DNA of 14,057 bases from JAVZLQ01 sp049972525 (GCA_049972525.1 JBMFKI010000022.1:1-14057); one strand, 5' to 3'. Positions 6,342 to 14,057 are shown, counted from the first letter of the stretch. Notes: generated by a model from the sequence alone, not told the origin. A program made the numbers and translations.

Positions 6342-7121
6342 TTATAAATTAACTGTCTTGGCATATCCTGCTTTTTCCAATATTTTCTTGGCAGAAAGGT
6401 AGGCTGGAGTATTTGATGGCAAGGTCAAAAGGGATTTCCCGGCTAGGACGTATTCTTCAACATTTTCGTCATGGGCGATTCTTCCCAAAAATTTGAATGG
6501 TAAAACCTTCTCGGCTTGGCTTTCTAGGCTTTCTGGAAACCTGAAGCCTCCAATAACGTAGAGGTTTCTAAAGTCTATCTTGACTTCTTTAGCCACGCGA
6601 TAAGCACGTTCAATGTGGTCAAATGACTTTTTTGATGGATCTATTACGTCGAAGATGTCGTCGACTTTTGATGTTATTCGCCGGTTAAGATGTTCTAAAC
6701 CAGCTGGCGAGTCGACTAGGACGTATCTGTAATTTTTTGTTAATGATTCTAAGGCGCCTTTTAAAGCTGCGTCTGGAAGGCAGTAGCATCCCTCAATCCA
6801 TTTCGTTCCCACAGCGATGAAATCGAAGTGTTCGCCTTCATACATTCCATAAGCCCATATGCGGCTTTCTATGCGTTCGCTCGGCGGGACTCCGACTAGG
6901 GTTCCGCCTTGCTCTAAGAAAGTTTCGATGAGCAGTTCTGAAATAGTCTTTTTCCCATGCTCATGCAAGTCTACTCCGACCATTTCCCCCAAATTTTGGT
7001 CAGGGTCAGAATCCACCAAAAGAAGCGGGGTTTCTCCATTTTCGATGAAATGTTTAGCCATCAAAGCGACGAAGCTTGTTTTTCCCGTTCCCCCACGTCC
7101 CATTGTAACAATAATCTTCAT
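6342..7121 (-). CDS. CooC-like nickel/metal-insertion ATPase
   Basis: A 259-residue MinD/ArsA-class ATPase most like CooC (COG3640), the maturation factor that loads nickel into CO dehydrogenase. The P-loop GRGGTGKT is at 8-15, DSDPDQNL at 37-44, the metal-binding CxC motif C112-Y-C114 in EGCYCLPDA, and the CooC-like DSPAGLEHLNRR starting at 137. One oddity is that residue 9, normally the signature Lys (GKGGxGKT) that contacts the nucleotide across the dimer, is Arg. No cooS/cdhA gene lies in the window. GAGGAG seven bases before the ATG is a strong ribosome site. It is 24 bases downstream of the flavoenzyme gene and followed by the DGC gene. It may serve a distant CODH/acetyl-CoA synthase or a local metalloenzyme. 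Confidence 0.85.
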   Translation of the reverse strand: MKIIVTMGRGGTGKTSFVALMAKHFIENGETPLLLVDSDPDQNLGEMVGVDLHEHGKKTISELLIETFLEQGGTLVGVPPSERIESRIWAYGMYEGEHFDFIAVGTKWIEGCYCLPDAALKGALESLTKNYRYVLVDSPAGLEHLNRRITSKVDDIFDVIDPSKKSFDHIERAYRVAKEVKIDFRNLYVIGGFRFPESLESQAEKVLPFKFLGRIAHDENVEEYVLAGKSLLTLPSNTPAYLSAKKILEKAGYAKTVNL

Positions 7122-7145
7122 GAACTTTCTCCTCTTCTTAAAAGC

Positions 7146-9131
7146 TTAAACTTGCCTTCCGATCATAAAGCCTTCGAATATCGCGTTGAAAATTCTTCTC
7201 GGCTTTAAGGCGTCTCCAATGATATATGCTTCGCATTCTCGTATTTCTTTGGCGAGCTCATTGGATGGCATTAGCTCTCGTGTCAACACTACTTTGTCAA
7301 AGTAAATCTTGTTTAACTCTTCTTTGCGATTTTTCATTAGCACTTGATTTTGTTCAATTTTCATTATCGTGACTCCAGAAACGATCTTGACTCCTAGTTT
7401 TTGTAGGCTTGAAAGTAAATGAGGCAGGTATATTGGATCAATATCTTCAGAAACAGTTTCATAGCGTTTAAGAACAGTAACATCATTTCCAAGCGGCGCT
7501 AGGAATAAAGCAGTTTCTAGTCCTATCAATCCGCCACCTAAAACCACGATTTTTTCTCCTTCTATTTTGACTTCGCCGCTGAGGATTTCCTTGAAGGATA
7601 GACTACTTGAATTCTCCATTCCAGGTATTTGTGGTGCTACAAGTTTTGAACCGGTAGCTATTATCACGGCATCTGGACTGAAACTTTCGATTTTTTGCTT
7701 GTTTACAAATTCTCCGAGTTGTATGTGCACTCCTAACTTTGGAAGCGTATAGGCGTAATATTCAATTATCCACTTTAGTTTTTCTTTTCCAGGAACTGCA
7801 GCCGCCATGTTTAATGTTCCGCCAATCTGCATTTCTTTATCGAAAAGGTAAACGTCGTGTCCTCTTAAAGCCGCAATCTTAGCAGCTTCCATACCAGCTG
7901 GGCCAGCGCCAATTATCATAATCTTCTTTTTATGTTTGGCTTTTTTTATGCGGGCAAGCTCTTTGTCGATTCCAACTGTAGGGTTTAAAGAGCAGCGGAT
8001 GGGTAAGTCTTCGAAGTGCCTCGCTCTGACACATTCGTTGCATGAAAAGCATCTTCTTATAGCCTTTTCCTTTCCCATCAACGCTTTTCTAGGCCATTGG
8101 GGGTCGGCGATCAATGCTCTTCCCAAAGCTATGAAGTCAGTTTTTCCTTCTTGTAGAATTTTCTCGGCAAACCGTGGTTCTCGAATGACTCCCACAGTAA
8201 TGACAGGGGCGTCCACCACTTTTTTAATTTCCTCGGCCAAGTATACTCGCCATCCTTGTGTATAGGGCATAGGTTCAAGTCGTTTTTCCATACTGGTTCC
8301 CCCTAAAGTTACGTGAATGGCGTCGGTTCCCATGTCTGAAAGTTTCTTTGCGATGTGCTTTCCTTCTTCAATTTTAATTCCGTTCTCTTCGTATTCTTCA
8401 ACGCCTAGTCTAACGCTTACGGGGAAACTTTTTCCAGCATATTCCTTTATTTTTTCAACAATCATTTTTGGAAAACGAATTCTTCCATCTAGAGTTCCGC
8501 CAAATTCATCTCTCCTCTTATTATATAATGGTGAGAGGAATTGATTTACTAAAAGTCCGTGACCAGCTTGGATTTCTACCATGTCGAAGCCGGCTTTTTT
8601 CGCTCTTAGCGCAGCTTTGCCAAACATATCAACTAGTTCTTCAATTTCTTCTTTGGTTAAAGCCTTTGGAGTAATCGCTCCGGATTTAATTGGCACCGAA
8701 GATGGCGCTATAGGTTGAGTTTTGGCGAATCGGGGTTCGGCAGCTCCGCCTGGATGTGCAAGTTCCACACCGACCCTTGCACCGTTTTGGTGGACAGCTT
8801 GAACCAAGCGATGTAAACTTGGAATAAACTCGTCTGCGTCGATTCTAGGCTGGGTTGTTCCATGTCTTCCTTCAGGAAAATGCACGCATACATTCTCTAC
8901 GATTATTAGACCCACCCCTCCTTTTGCGATCCTTGAATAGTGGTCAATGAGCTGTTGCGTCACTTCTCCTCCAGCGCTAGCCAAATTTGTGGAAATTGGA
9001 GCCATTACTATTCTATTCTCAATCTTAAGGCAGCCAATAAAACCATGTTCGAAAAGTTTTGGAAATTTATGAGCCTTCCTAAAAGAACGCCTCATATTTT
9101 GCGTCTCAAAAATGGAGGGAGTATATTTCAT
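7146..9131 (-). CDS. Old-yellow-enzyme/NAD(P)H oxidoreductase with 4Fe-4S cluster (dienoyl-CoA reductase/TMADH-like)
   Basis: A 661-residue flavoenzyme in two halves. Residues 23-350 form an OYE-type FMN barrel (FPKLFE, NRIVMAP, ELAHPG, LSPLYNKR, LGRALIADP). A Cys set C361xxC364xxC367x12C380 then binds a 4Fe-4S cluster; this spacing is the trimethylamine-dehydrogenase one, whereas E. coli FadH has CxxCxxxCx11C. Residues 403-661 hold FAD and NAD(P)H Rossmann motifs (IIGAGPAGMEAA at 406; VVLGGGLIGLETA at 529) and a terminal IIGD. The known family reaction is hydride transfer from NAD(P)H via FAD and the cluster to FMN, reducing activated C=C bonds or running as a dehydrogenase. The usual Tyr of HGYL is Leu193, and the His of FadH is not evident near 277-285. 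ATG 9131 is chosen because frames from 9254 overlap the previous gene; ATG 9095 is also possible. Confidence 0.85.
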   Translation of the reverse strand: MKYTPSIFETQNMRRSFRKAHKFPKLFEHGFIGCLKIENRIVMAPISTNLASAGGEVTQQLIDHYSRIAKGGVGLIIVENVCVHFPEGRHGTTQPRIDADEFIPSLHRLVQAVHQNGARVGVELAHPGGAAEPRFAKTQPIAPSSVPIKSGAITPKALTKEEIEELVDMFGKAALRAKKAGFDMVEIQAGHGLLVNQFLSPLYNKRRDEFGGTLDGRIRFPKMIVEKIKEYAGKSFPVSVRLGVEEYEENGIKIEEGKHIAKKLSDMGTDAIHVTLGGTSMEKRLEPMPYTQGWRVYLAEEIKKVVDAPVITVGVIREPRFAEKILQEGKTDFIALGRALIADPQWPRKALMGKEKAIRRCFSCNECVRARHFEDLPIRCSLNPTVGIDKELARIKKAKHKKKIMIIGAGPAGMEAAKIAALRGHDVYLFDKEMQIGGTLNMAAAVPGKEKLKWIIEYYAYTLPKLGVHIQLGEFVNKQKIESFSPDAVIIATGSKLVAPQIPGMENSSSLSFKEILSGEVKIEGEKIVVLGGGLIGLETALFLAPLGNDVTVLKRYETVSEDIDPIYLPHLLSSLQKLGVKIVSGVTIMKIEQNQVLMKNRKEELNKIYFDKVVLTRELMPSNELAKEIRECEAYIIGDALKPRRIFNAIFEGFMIGRQV

Positions 9132-9162
9132 CCTTTCGTTTGCAAATTCTGAGGATTCACTT

Positions 9163-10608
9163 TTAAACTTTGATGAATGGTTCATTTGAGTTCGCCACTT
9201 TTTCCCAGTATTTTTGGTTGATGCTGCAGCCTGGGTCTGGACCTTGCAAATCATTGAAGTAGGCGTAGGCTCTTGCGCGGCATCCTCCGCATATGTATTT
9301 GTATTCGCATTCTCCGCATCCTTTGAAAAGGTCTCTGTTTCTTATCTGTTTTAGGATTGTTGATTCTCTCCATATTTTGACTAGGCTTTGCTCTCGGATG
9401 TTTCCGACTTTTATGGGGATGAAGACGCATGGTTCAATGTCTCCGTTTGGTTCCATGCCGCAGTAGAGGCGGCCAGCCCCGCATCCGCCGATGAATTCTG
9501 TTAGTGACTTCGTTCTTCCCCTAAGCATTTCTGAGGCAGCTCTATTTGTGAAGTGTGTTGCTACTACTGGGCCGAAGGCAAACTTGTATGAGGTTACTGC
9601 ATATTGGGGAGCTGTGGAAAAGGTGTCTAATTTTCTGTTGTTGTCGATGAGTTTTGAGTAGAGAAAATCCAGGAGTTCTTCTCTCTCTTTTGGGGTTAAG
9701 TCTTGATCTGCTATTTCTTTTCCTCTATTTACTGGTATGAAGTTGAAGACTATGAACCTTTTTGCGTGAAGGTCGTTTTCGATGAATTCTACAAGTTTCG
9801 GTATTTCTTTCAGATTGTAATGTGTTGCTGTTGTTGCAACGCCCGTGTCTAAACCAGCTTCAACACAGTTTTTTATGCCTTCTACAGCTCTTTTCCAAGC
9901 GCCAGGTATCCCCCTAAATTCATCATGTGTCTTCTCAAATCCGTCTAGGGAAATTTCAACATATTGGACTCCGGATTCTTTCATTTTTTGCGCTGTGGCT
10001 TTTGTGATTAATGTTCCGTTTGATGCGACGGAAACGTAAAATTCCTTTTCAGTTGCGTATTTGGCTATTTCAAGGAAGTCTTTTCTTGCCAGTGGTTCTC
10101 CGCCTGAGAATGAGAGGGCGACTACTCCAGCATGTGCAAAATCGTCTATGGCTTTTTTTGCTTCTTCTGTTGTTAATTCGTCAGGTGCTGGTTTCGGTCC
10201 AGCGTTTTCGTAGCAGTGTTTACATCTTAAATTGCATTGTTTCGTGAAGTTCCATACTATGAGAAATGGGGCGGCTGTTGTTTGGGGTCTTTGCACACCG
10301 TAGTAGCCTATCCCCTCAAGAACGTTCGCAATGCCCCGCCTCACCATAGGATTTCTTAAAGATTCCATTAGCTGCTCCTTTGAAACTCCGAAGGATTCTG
10401 AACCTTTATTGAGGGCTAACTTAACTATCGCGTAGGCAAGTTTTTCTTGAAAGCTTAATTTTACCTGCTCACCCACGTACTTCTTCAGGGCAGACTCCAG
10501 TTTGCTGCTTTTTTCCGTTCTTTTTGAAACCCACCTTAACAAACTTCTAGATATGGGGTTTCCTAGCCATGTCTCAACAGTATGTGCAACCAAATCTGCT
10601 TCATGCAT
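9163..10608 (-). CDS. Radical-SAM enzyme with SPASM domain
   Basis: A 481-residue protein in three parts. Residues 1-110 are a largely helical region of unknown function. The radical-SAM domain follows, with C125xxxC129xxC132 (CNLRCKHC) and the SAM-contact motif GGEP at 169-172. The C-terminal SPASM region is Cys-rich (GGCGAGRLYCGMEPNG, EPC, CGECx5CGGC, PGC) and should hold two auxiliary [4Fe-4S] clusters. The family includes peptide-modifying enzymes, heme-synthesis AhbC/AhbD and sulfatase activators. The ending GCRARAYAYFND is seen in AhbD-like and related archaeal proteins, but I cannot assign a substrate. No small precursor peptide gene is evident beside it. A single base separates its ATG from the stop of the previous gene, with GAAGGA as ribosome site inside that gene's end, so the two are translationally coupled. 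Confidence 0.85.
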   Translation of the reverse strand: MHEADLVAHTVETWLGNPISRSLLRWVSKRTEKSSKLESALKKYVGEQVKLSFQEKLAYAIVKLALNKGSESFGVSKEQLMESLRNPMVRRGIANVLEGIGYYGVQRPQTTAAPFLIVWNFTKQCNLRCKHCYENAGPKPAPDELTTEEAKKAIDDFAHAGVVALSFSGGEPLARKDFLEIAKYATEKEFYVSVASNGTLITKATAQKMKESGVQYVEISLDGFEKTHDEFRGIPGAWKRAVEGIKNCVEAGLDTGVATTATHYNLKEIPKLVEFIENDLHAKRFIVFNFIPVNRGKEIADQDLTPKEREELLDFLYSKLIDNNRKLDTFSTAPQYAVTSYKFAFGPVVATHFTNRAASEMLRGRTKSLTEFIGGCGAGRLYCGMEPNGDIEPCVFIPIKVGNIREQSLVKIWRESTILKQIRNRDLFKGCGECEYKYICGGCRARAYAYFNDLQGPDPGCSINQKYWEKVANSNEPFIKV

Positions 10609-10609
10609 T

Positions 10610-11980
10610 TTATCTTCCTTCTAAATAGTTCATCAAGGCTCTAATTCCGCTCTTCATAAAGCTGAACTGTTTGTTTTTAAGCCATCCCATAACAATTTTT
10701 GGTCTAAGATAAAATGTGATGTATGCCTTCTGGAATAGGGCTTTAACCTCTCTCTCGGATGCCCCTGCGATTTTGACGATTGGCTCGACTGCCGTGTATT
10801 TGGACCAGTCTTCTGTGAGAAGCATGTTATTCTTTTTGGCGTAATCAAATATTGGGGTTCCTGGGTATGGCGTAAGTATGGAAAATTCCGCATAATCCAA
10901 GTTTAGGCTTTTAGCGAATTTTATTGTTTCTTTTATTGTTTCCGTTGTGTCTTGTAGGAAACCTATTATAAAGGAGCCTAAAACTTGGATTTCGGCGTCT
11001 TTCAAAATTTTCACCGCTTTCTTTACCTGTTCAAGTGTTATTCTTTTTCCTATAGTGTCCAGTATTTTCTGGGAGCCTGATTCTATGCCGAGGAATAGGA
11101 TCCAGCATCCTGCTTTTTTCATTTTTTCGACAAGCTTTTTGGACAGTGTGTCTACTCTTGATGATGCTCCCCAGCTTATGTCCCAGCCTTCCTTAATGAT
11201 TCCGTCGCATATTTCTTCAGCTCTCTCTTGGTTGAGCGTGAAAGTGTCATCCATGAATTCAATGTTTCTGATGCGGTACTTTTCGTATACTATTTTCATT
11301 TCTTCAAGGACATTTTCTGGACTTCTTCCCCGCCAGTATCCGCCGAAAAGCCTAGAGGATGAGCAGAATGAGCATTTGAAAGGGCATCCTCTGCTTGTAA
11401 GCATCGTCGTGTATTTTACTCCGTTAACTTGGTAAAGGTGCATGGGTAGCAAGTCTCTGCTTGGGAATGGTATTTCATCTATATTCTTTATGAACGGTCT
11501 AGGTTCGGAGTCGATTATTTCATTCTCTTCTCTGAAAGTTATTCCCTTCACTTCGTTTAGTGAGGCGCCTTTTTCAATGTTTTCGATCAATTCTTTGGTT
11601 GTCTCCTCGCCTTCGCCCTTAACGATTACGTCAATATATTTGCATTCTTCCATGGTTCGCTTCGGCATGAAAGTTGCGTGTGGTCCGCCTAAAACTACAG
11701 TGCAGTCTTCATTAACCTTTTCAGCGGTTTCCGCAACTTTGTATGCCTCGTAAATGGAAGGCGTAACTGAAGTGATTCCAACGATGTCTGGGTTAAAACT
11801 TTGCAGTTCCTTTTCAACATCTTCCAATGTGTAGTTGAGAATGTTTGAGTCTATAATTTTCACTTCGTGGTTTTGCCTAAGCATTGAGGCAATATACGCT
11901 AAGCCTAATGGGGGCGACGATACTCCAACTACCGATTTGACCGCTGAATTATATGGAGGTGAAATTAGGCATACTTTCAT
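10610..11980 (-). CDS. Radical-SAM protein with cobalamin-binding-like N-terminal domain (456 aa)
   Basis: A COG1032-type protein. Residues 1-150 form a Rossmann-like B12-binding domain: LISPPYNS, PPLGLAYIASML, VGITSVTPS, VVLGGPHATF and VKGEGEET. This domain lacks a DxHxxG motif, as is common in this class. The radical-SAM cluster motif is C199xxxC203xxC206 (RGCPFKCSFC), followed by FMDDTFTLN, GIESGSQ and SILTPYPGTP. The last 60 residues are a basic helical tail. Relatives include BchE, hopanoid and lipid-modifying enzymes and methyltransferases; the reaction here is unknown. Its ATG overlaps the stop of the upstream radical-SAM gene by 4 nt (ATGA), which indicates the two are made together and perhaps act in consecutive steps on one substrate. 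Confidence 0.85.
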   Translation of the reverse strand: MKVCLISPPYNSAVKSVVGVSSPPLGLAYIASMLRQNHEVKIIDSNILNYTLEDVEKELQSFNPDIVGITSVTPSIYEAYKVAETAEKVNEDCTVVLGGPHATFMPKRTMEECKYIDVIVKGEGEETTKELIENIEKGASLNEVKGITFREENEIIDSEPRPFIKNIDEIPFPSRDLLPMHLYQVNGVKYTTMLTSRGCPFKCSFCSSSRLFGGYWRGRSPENVLEEMKIVYEKYRIRNIEFMDDTFTLNQERAEEICDGIIKEGWDISWGASSRVDTLSKKLVEKMKKAGCWILFLGIESGSQKILDTIGKRITLEQVKKAVKILKDAEIQVLGSFIIGFLQDTTETIKETIKFAKSLNLDYAEFSILTPYPGTPIFDYAKKNNMLLTEDWSKYTAVEPIVKIAGASEREVKALFQKAYITFYLRPKIVMGWLKNKQFSFMKSGIRALMNYLEGR

Positions 11981-13494
11981 GTTTTCGCCTCTACTTTGCG
12001 GGTTTCGGTTTTAAGCGGCATGTTGTAGACGCTTTTCGCTTTCCTTTCAATTATTTTCACAAAGAGCCAGTATAGGAAGGATAGAATTCTGCTGTACCAT
12101 TTCCCTTTAAAGTACGATTTCATTATCACCTTTGCCCAGTAAATGTCATGCCTTAAACATTTTATCAGCAGTTCCATTTGTAAATCGCTCATTTGTTCCA
12201 TTGTAAACCAGTCTTTGTCCTTCAGTCTGCCTAATGGAACGAAAAACAATGGCACAATTAGACTTTTGAAGTCTTTTAGGTCGTCCATCAACTCTATGGT
12301 CTTCATCACGTCGTCTTCGGTTTCTTGGGGCAAACCAGTTATTAGCGTACAAGCAGGAACAAGATTGTTATCCGTCATTATGCCAGCAGCAGTTTTGACA
12401 ACCTCAGGCCACTGCTCCGGCTTAAACGGACGAACCTTAGCGGGCATAACTTTCTTTGCAAGTTCCGGTGAGCCTGTTTCTATTCCAATTTCGGCTCCCC
12501 ACCACTCCTGCTTATCGCTTAATATAAGTTCTGCAACTTCCTCTACAAGTTCTGGAGCAGCTGCAACAGCAGCTATTGATGTGTGGCTCCAGCTTAACGC
12601 TTCAACATAGCGTTTGCAAAGCGTATGCAGTTTCAGCACTTTTTCTCTTTCAGGCAACACGGTTTTTGAGCCGTAGAGCAGCACGTCTTCAGCGTGTATT
12701 ATGGCATATTTTATTTCTGCGTTCACATTTACTTGGAGTTCTTTTTCTATTTTTTCGTATGGGTACCATCTTAGAGGTCTTAATGTGACGCTGCAGAATT
12801 GGCATCCACGACAACAGCCTCTGCCAATTTCAATTAAACCATTTATTGATGGATTTCTAATTTCAGGTATCTCATCCAAACTTGGCGATTCTTTAGCGTT
12901 GACCTCGTAGAATTTTGGAAGTTCGCCATCTTCAACAGCCGCACGAAATATTTTGCCAACAACCTTTTCGGCTTCTCCGTCTATTACGCAGTTGATTCCA
13001 TGGTCATCCAAAAATTTTGGTCTAAGCCTAAGCTGCCATGCTCCTGGTCCGCCTACGATTATTTTTAGGCCGCGTTTCTTTGCTTTGGCTAATTCAGGTT
13101 TTTCAAGCAATAGGCGAAAGTGCTTTGCAACGTATGGTTCGCCAGTTTTTAAAATGCGGGAGAATGTGGATGATGCTGGACCTAAACCGAAAGGATCCAT
13201 AACGTGAATCCCAAGAGCCTCAGCATCATCTAAATATTTGCCCAAGTGGTCTGGGTCAACTGTTAAAACATCGAATCCTTCATTTAACAGTTGAGCCTCA
13301 ACTTTTCTTAGTCCATAAGGCGCTTGGACGGGAATTCCCTTAACTGTTTTTATTTGGGGAAAGAATAGCATTTGGAAAAACCAGTCTGGAACAACGTTTG
13401 GAGGCGCTGTTGTTCCGAAGCCTAAGAATTCGTCGTTTCTATAGTTGCTCATCAAAGTTCTGTCGGCGGTTAACAAAACTTTTGCCGATGCCAT
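11977..13494 (-). CDS. Radical-SAM protein with cobalamin-binding-like N-terminal domain (505 aa)
   Basis: A second B12-type radical-SAM enzyme, clearly divergent from its neighbour. The N-terminal 200 residues contain APYGLRKVEAQLLNEGF, the DVLTVDPDHLG strand, KIIVGGPGAW and VIDGEAEKVV, as expected of the cobalamin-binding fold. The cluster motif is C227xxxC231xxC234 within GRGCCRGCQFC, with an extra Cys228. GIETGSPELAKKVMP and ITGLPQETEDD are typical of the class. Near the C-terminus the segment RILSFLYWLFVKIIE is hydrophobic and aromatic and may attach the enzyme to the membrane, which would fit a lipid-like substrate (inference). The ATG follows directly after the TAA of the antiporter gene, with AAGGAGG about 11 nt upstream. 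Substrate unknown. Confidence 0.83.
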   Translation of the reverse strand: MASAKVLLTADRTLMSNYRNDEFLGFGTTAPPNVVPDWFFQMLFFPQIKTVKGIPVQAPYGLRKVEAQLLNEGFDVLTVDPDHLGKYLDDAEALGIHVMDPFGLGPASSTFSRILKTGEPYVAKHFRLLLEKPELAKAKKRGLKIIVGGPGAWQLRLRPKFLDDHGINCVIDGEAEKVVGKIFRAAVEDGELPKFYEVNAKESPSLDEIPEIRNPSINGLIEIGRGCCRGCQFCSVTLRPLRWYPYEKIEKELQVNVNAEIKYAIIHAEDVLLYGSKTVLPEREKVLKLHTLCKRYVEALSWSHTSIAAVAAAPELVEEVAELILSDKQEWWGAEIGIETGSPELAKKVMPAKVRPFKPEQWPEVVKTAAGIMTDNNLVPACTLITGLPQETEDDVMKTIELMDDLKDFKSLIVPLFFVPLGRLKDKDWFTMEQMSDLQMELLIKCLRHDIYWAKVIMKSYFKGKWYSRILSFLYWLFVKIIERKAKSVYNMPLKTETRKVEAKT

Positions 13495-14057
13495 TTACTT
13501 AACTTCCTCCTTGATTGAAGCTAAGCCTCTTGAAAAAACGACAATAATGATTGGCTTCAGTATAATGTAGGCTGCCATGATGGCTGTATAAAGAGGAGCA
13601 GCAATTAAGCCTGTAGTCAATAGGATATATTCGCTGACCACGCTCGTGCTGAATTTTGTGTCTAATCCTACGCCCATGATGATTGACTGGCGTTTCCCCA
13701 GAAGTTTATTGAACAAGAAGTAAGAAATCGATATGCGGGAAAATAGGGAAATGGCAATGATGATGAATGATAAAAGTGGGTAGCTTTGAAGGCTGCTCAG
13801 AGACATTTTGCCGCCAAGGCTTACAAAGAAAAAGGGTCCCAAGAAAATATTGGCAACAAAGTAAATAGGCTTCTTATATTGCTCGACAAATTTTTCTGGC
13901 AAGACTTGCTTTATGGCGATGCCACTGAAAATTGCTGCGACATTCTCCATGCCTTCAGCCCCTGTTAAACCAAAAGAAACAAAGGAAAAAAGCACCATGA
14001 AAATTAAAAACGGTATCGCGAATGAATCCCCCTTAACATTTTCCAGGGAACGTCGCG
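13495..14057 (-). CDS. CPA2-type cation/proton antiporter, C-terminal part
   Basis: The frame is open to the window edge: codons upstream of the internal ATG at 13998 continue without a stop (ENVKGDSFAIPFLIF), so the true start lies beyond 14057. About 187 residues are visible, almost entirely hydrophobic, with roughly five to six membrane helices: FLIFMVLFSFVSFGL, VAAIFSGIAI, YFVANIFLGPFFFVSLGG, LLSFIIIAISLFSRI, and the stretch from LLTTGLIAAPLYTAI to the end. The pattern FFFVSLGGKMSL and the GVGLDTKFSTSVVSEYILL segment match Kef/NapA-type sodium or potassium/proton exchangers of the monovalent cation:proton antiporter-2 family. It has no C-terminal TrkA or nucleotide-binding domain. It is the first visible gene of the - strand run and abuts the first radical-SAM gene (TAA then ATG with no gap). 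Confidence 0.78.
   Translation of the reverse strand, partial: RRSLENVKGDSFAIPFLIFMVLFSFVSFGLTGAEGMENVAAIFSGIAIKQVLPEKFVEQYKKPIYFVANIFLGPFFFVSLGGKMSLSSLQSYPLLSFIIIAISLFSRISISYFLFNKLLGKRQSIIMGVGLDTKFSTSVVSEYILLTTGLIAAPLYTAIMAAYIILKPIIIVVFSRGLASIKEEVK

Noticed and set aside
9132..9254. N-terminal extension of the flavoenzyme to ATG 9254
   Set aside because: It would overlap the upstream radical-SAM gene by 92 bases and add about 41 low-complexity polar residues not expected in the family. Starts at 9131 or 9095 fit better.
10947..11435. A 162-codon open frame on the + strand
   Set aside because: It lies wholly opposite the conserved radical-SAM core of the 456-residue enzyme. The composition is typical of antisense translation.
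12143..12610. A 155-codon open frame on the + strand
   Set aside because: It is antisense to the conserved radical-SAM half of the 505-residue enzyme, has no family resemblance, is Ser-rich and has no ribosome site; it is a frame shadow.
1..14057. CRISPR arrays, tRNA genes, transposons or phage genes
   Set aside because: I saw no regularly spaced repeats, cloverleaf-like segments, terminal inverted repeats or transposase/integrase motifs on reading both strands.

Overview
The window looks like a piece of an archaeal chromosome, most plausibly an anaerobic member of the Bathyarchaeia/TACK side. This assignment is an inference. It rests on GGAGGTGAT-type Shine-Dalgarno sites, frequent TTG/GTG starts, tightly packed genes, and a protein set typical of strict anaerobes: many Fe-S proteins, four radical-SAM enzymes, ferredoxin-containing MinD ATPases, a CooC-like ATPase and an aspartate dehydrogenase. 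I see no tRNA, rRNA, CRISPR array, insertion sequence or phage gene.

Left block, + strand, 1-4594: a metallocluster-handling operon. In order it carries the C-terminal end of a NifX/orange-protein-like Fe-Mo cofactor-binding domain protein, a NifU/IscU-type Fe-S scaffold, a DUF1847 cysteine-rich protein, two tandem MinD-family ATPases each with an inserted two-cluster ferredoxin domain, a COG0731-type radical-SAM protein, a 56-residue zinc-ribbon protein (4104-4274), and a metallo-beta-lactamase (MBL)-fold protein whose catalytic core has been lost in frame. The combination resembles the orp (orange protein) neighbourhoods of anaerobes. An aspartate dehydrogenase (4645-5511) follows on the same strand and is probably a separate housekeeping function.

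Right block, - strand, 14057 down to 5538: a second, convergent run of eight genes, probably one operon. It begins outside the window with a CPA2-type cation/proton antiporter, whose C-terminal part is present. Next come two radical-SAM enzymes with cobalamin-binding-like N-terminal domains, a radical-SAM/SPASM enzyme, a two-domain flavin oxidoreductase with a 4Fe-4S motif (old-yellow-enzyme plus NAD(P)H/FAD domains), a CooC-like nickel-type ATPase, a DGC-domain metal-binding protein and a small helical protein. Several junctions overlap or abut (TAA-ATG at 13494/13495, ATGA at 11977-11980, one base between stop and start at 10609).

The two blocks meet tail to tail around 5512-5537. Both combine a P-loop metal-cluster or metal-insertion ATPase with small Cys-rich proteins and radical-SAM enzymes. 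The most unusual items are the core-deleted MBL protein, the three-radical-SAM plus flavoenzyme cluster with no obvious known pathway, a CooC-like ATPase with no CO dehydrogenase in view and an Arg in place of its signature Lys, and a dienoyl-reductase-like enzyme lacking the expected catalytic Tyr and His.
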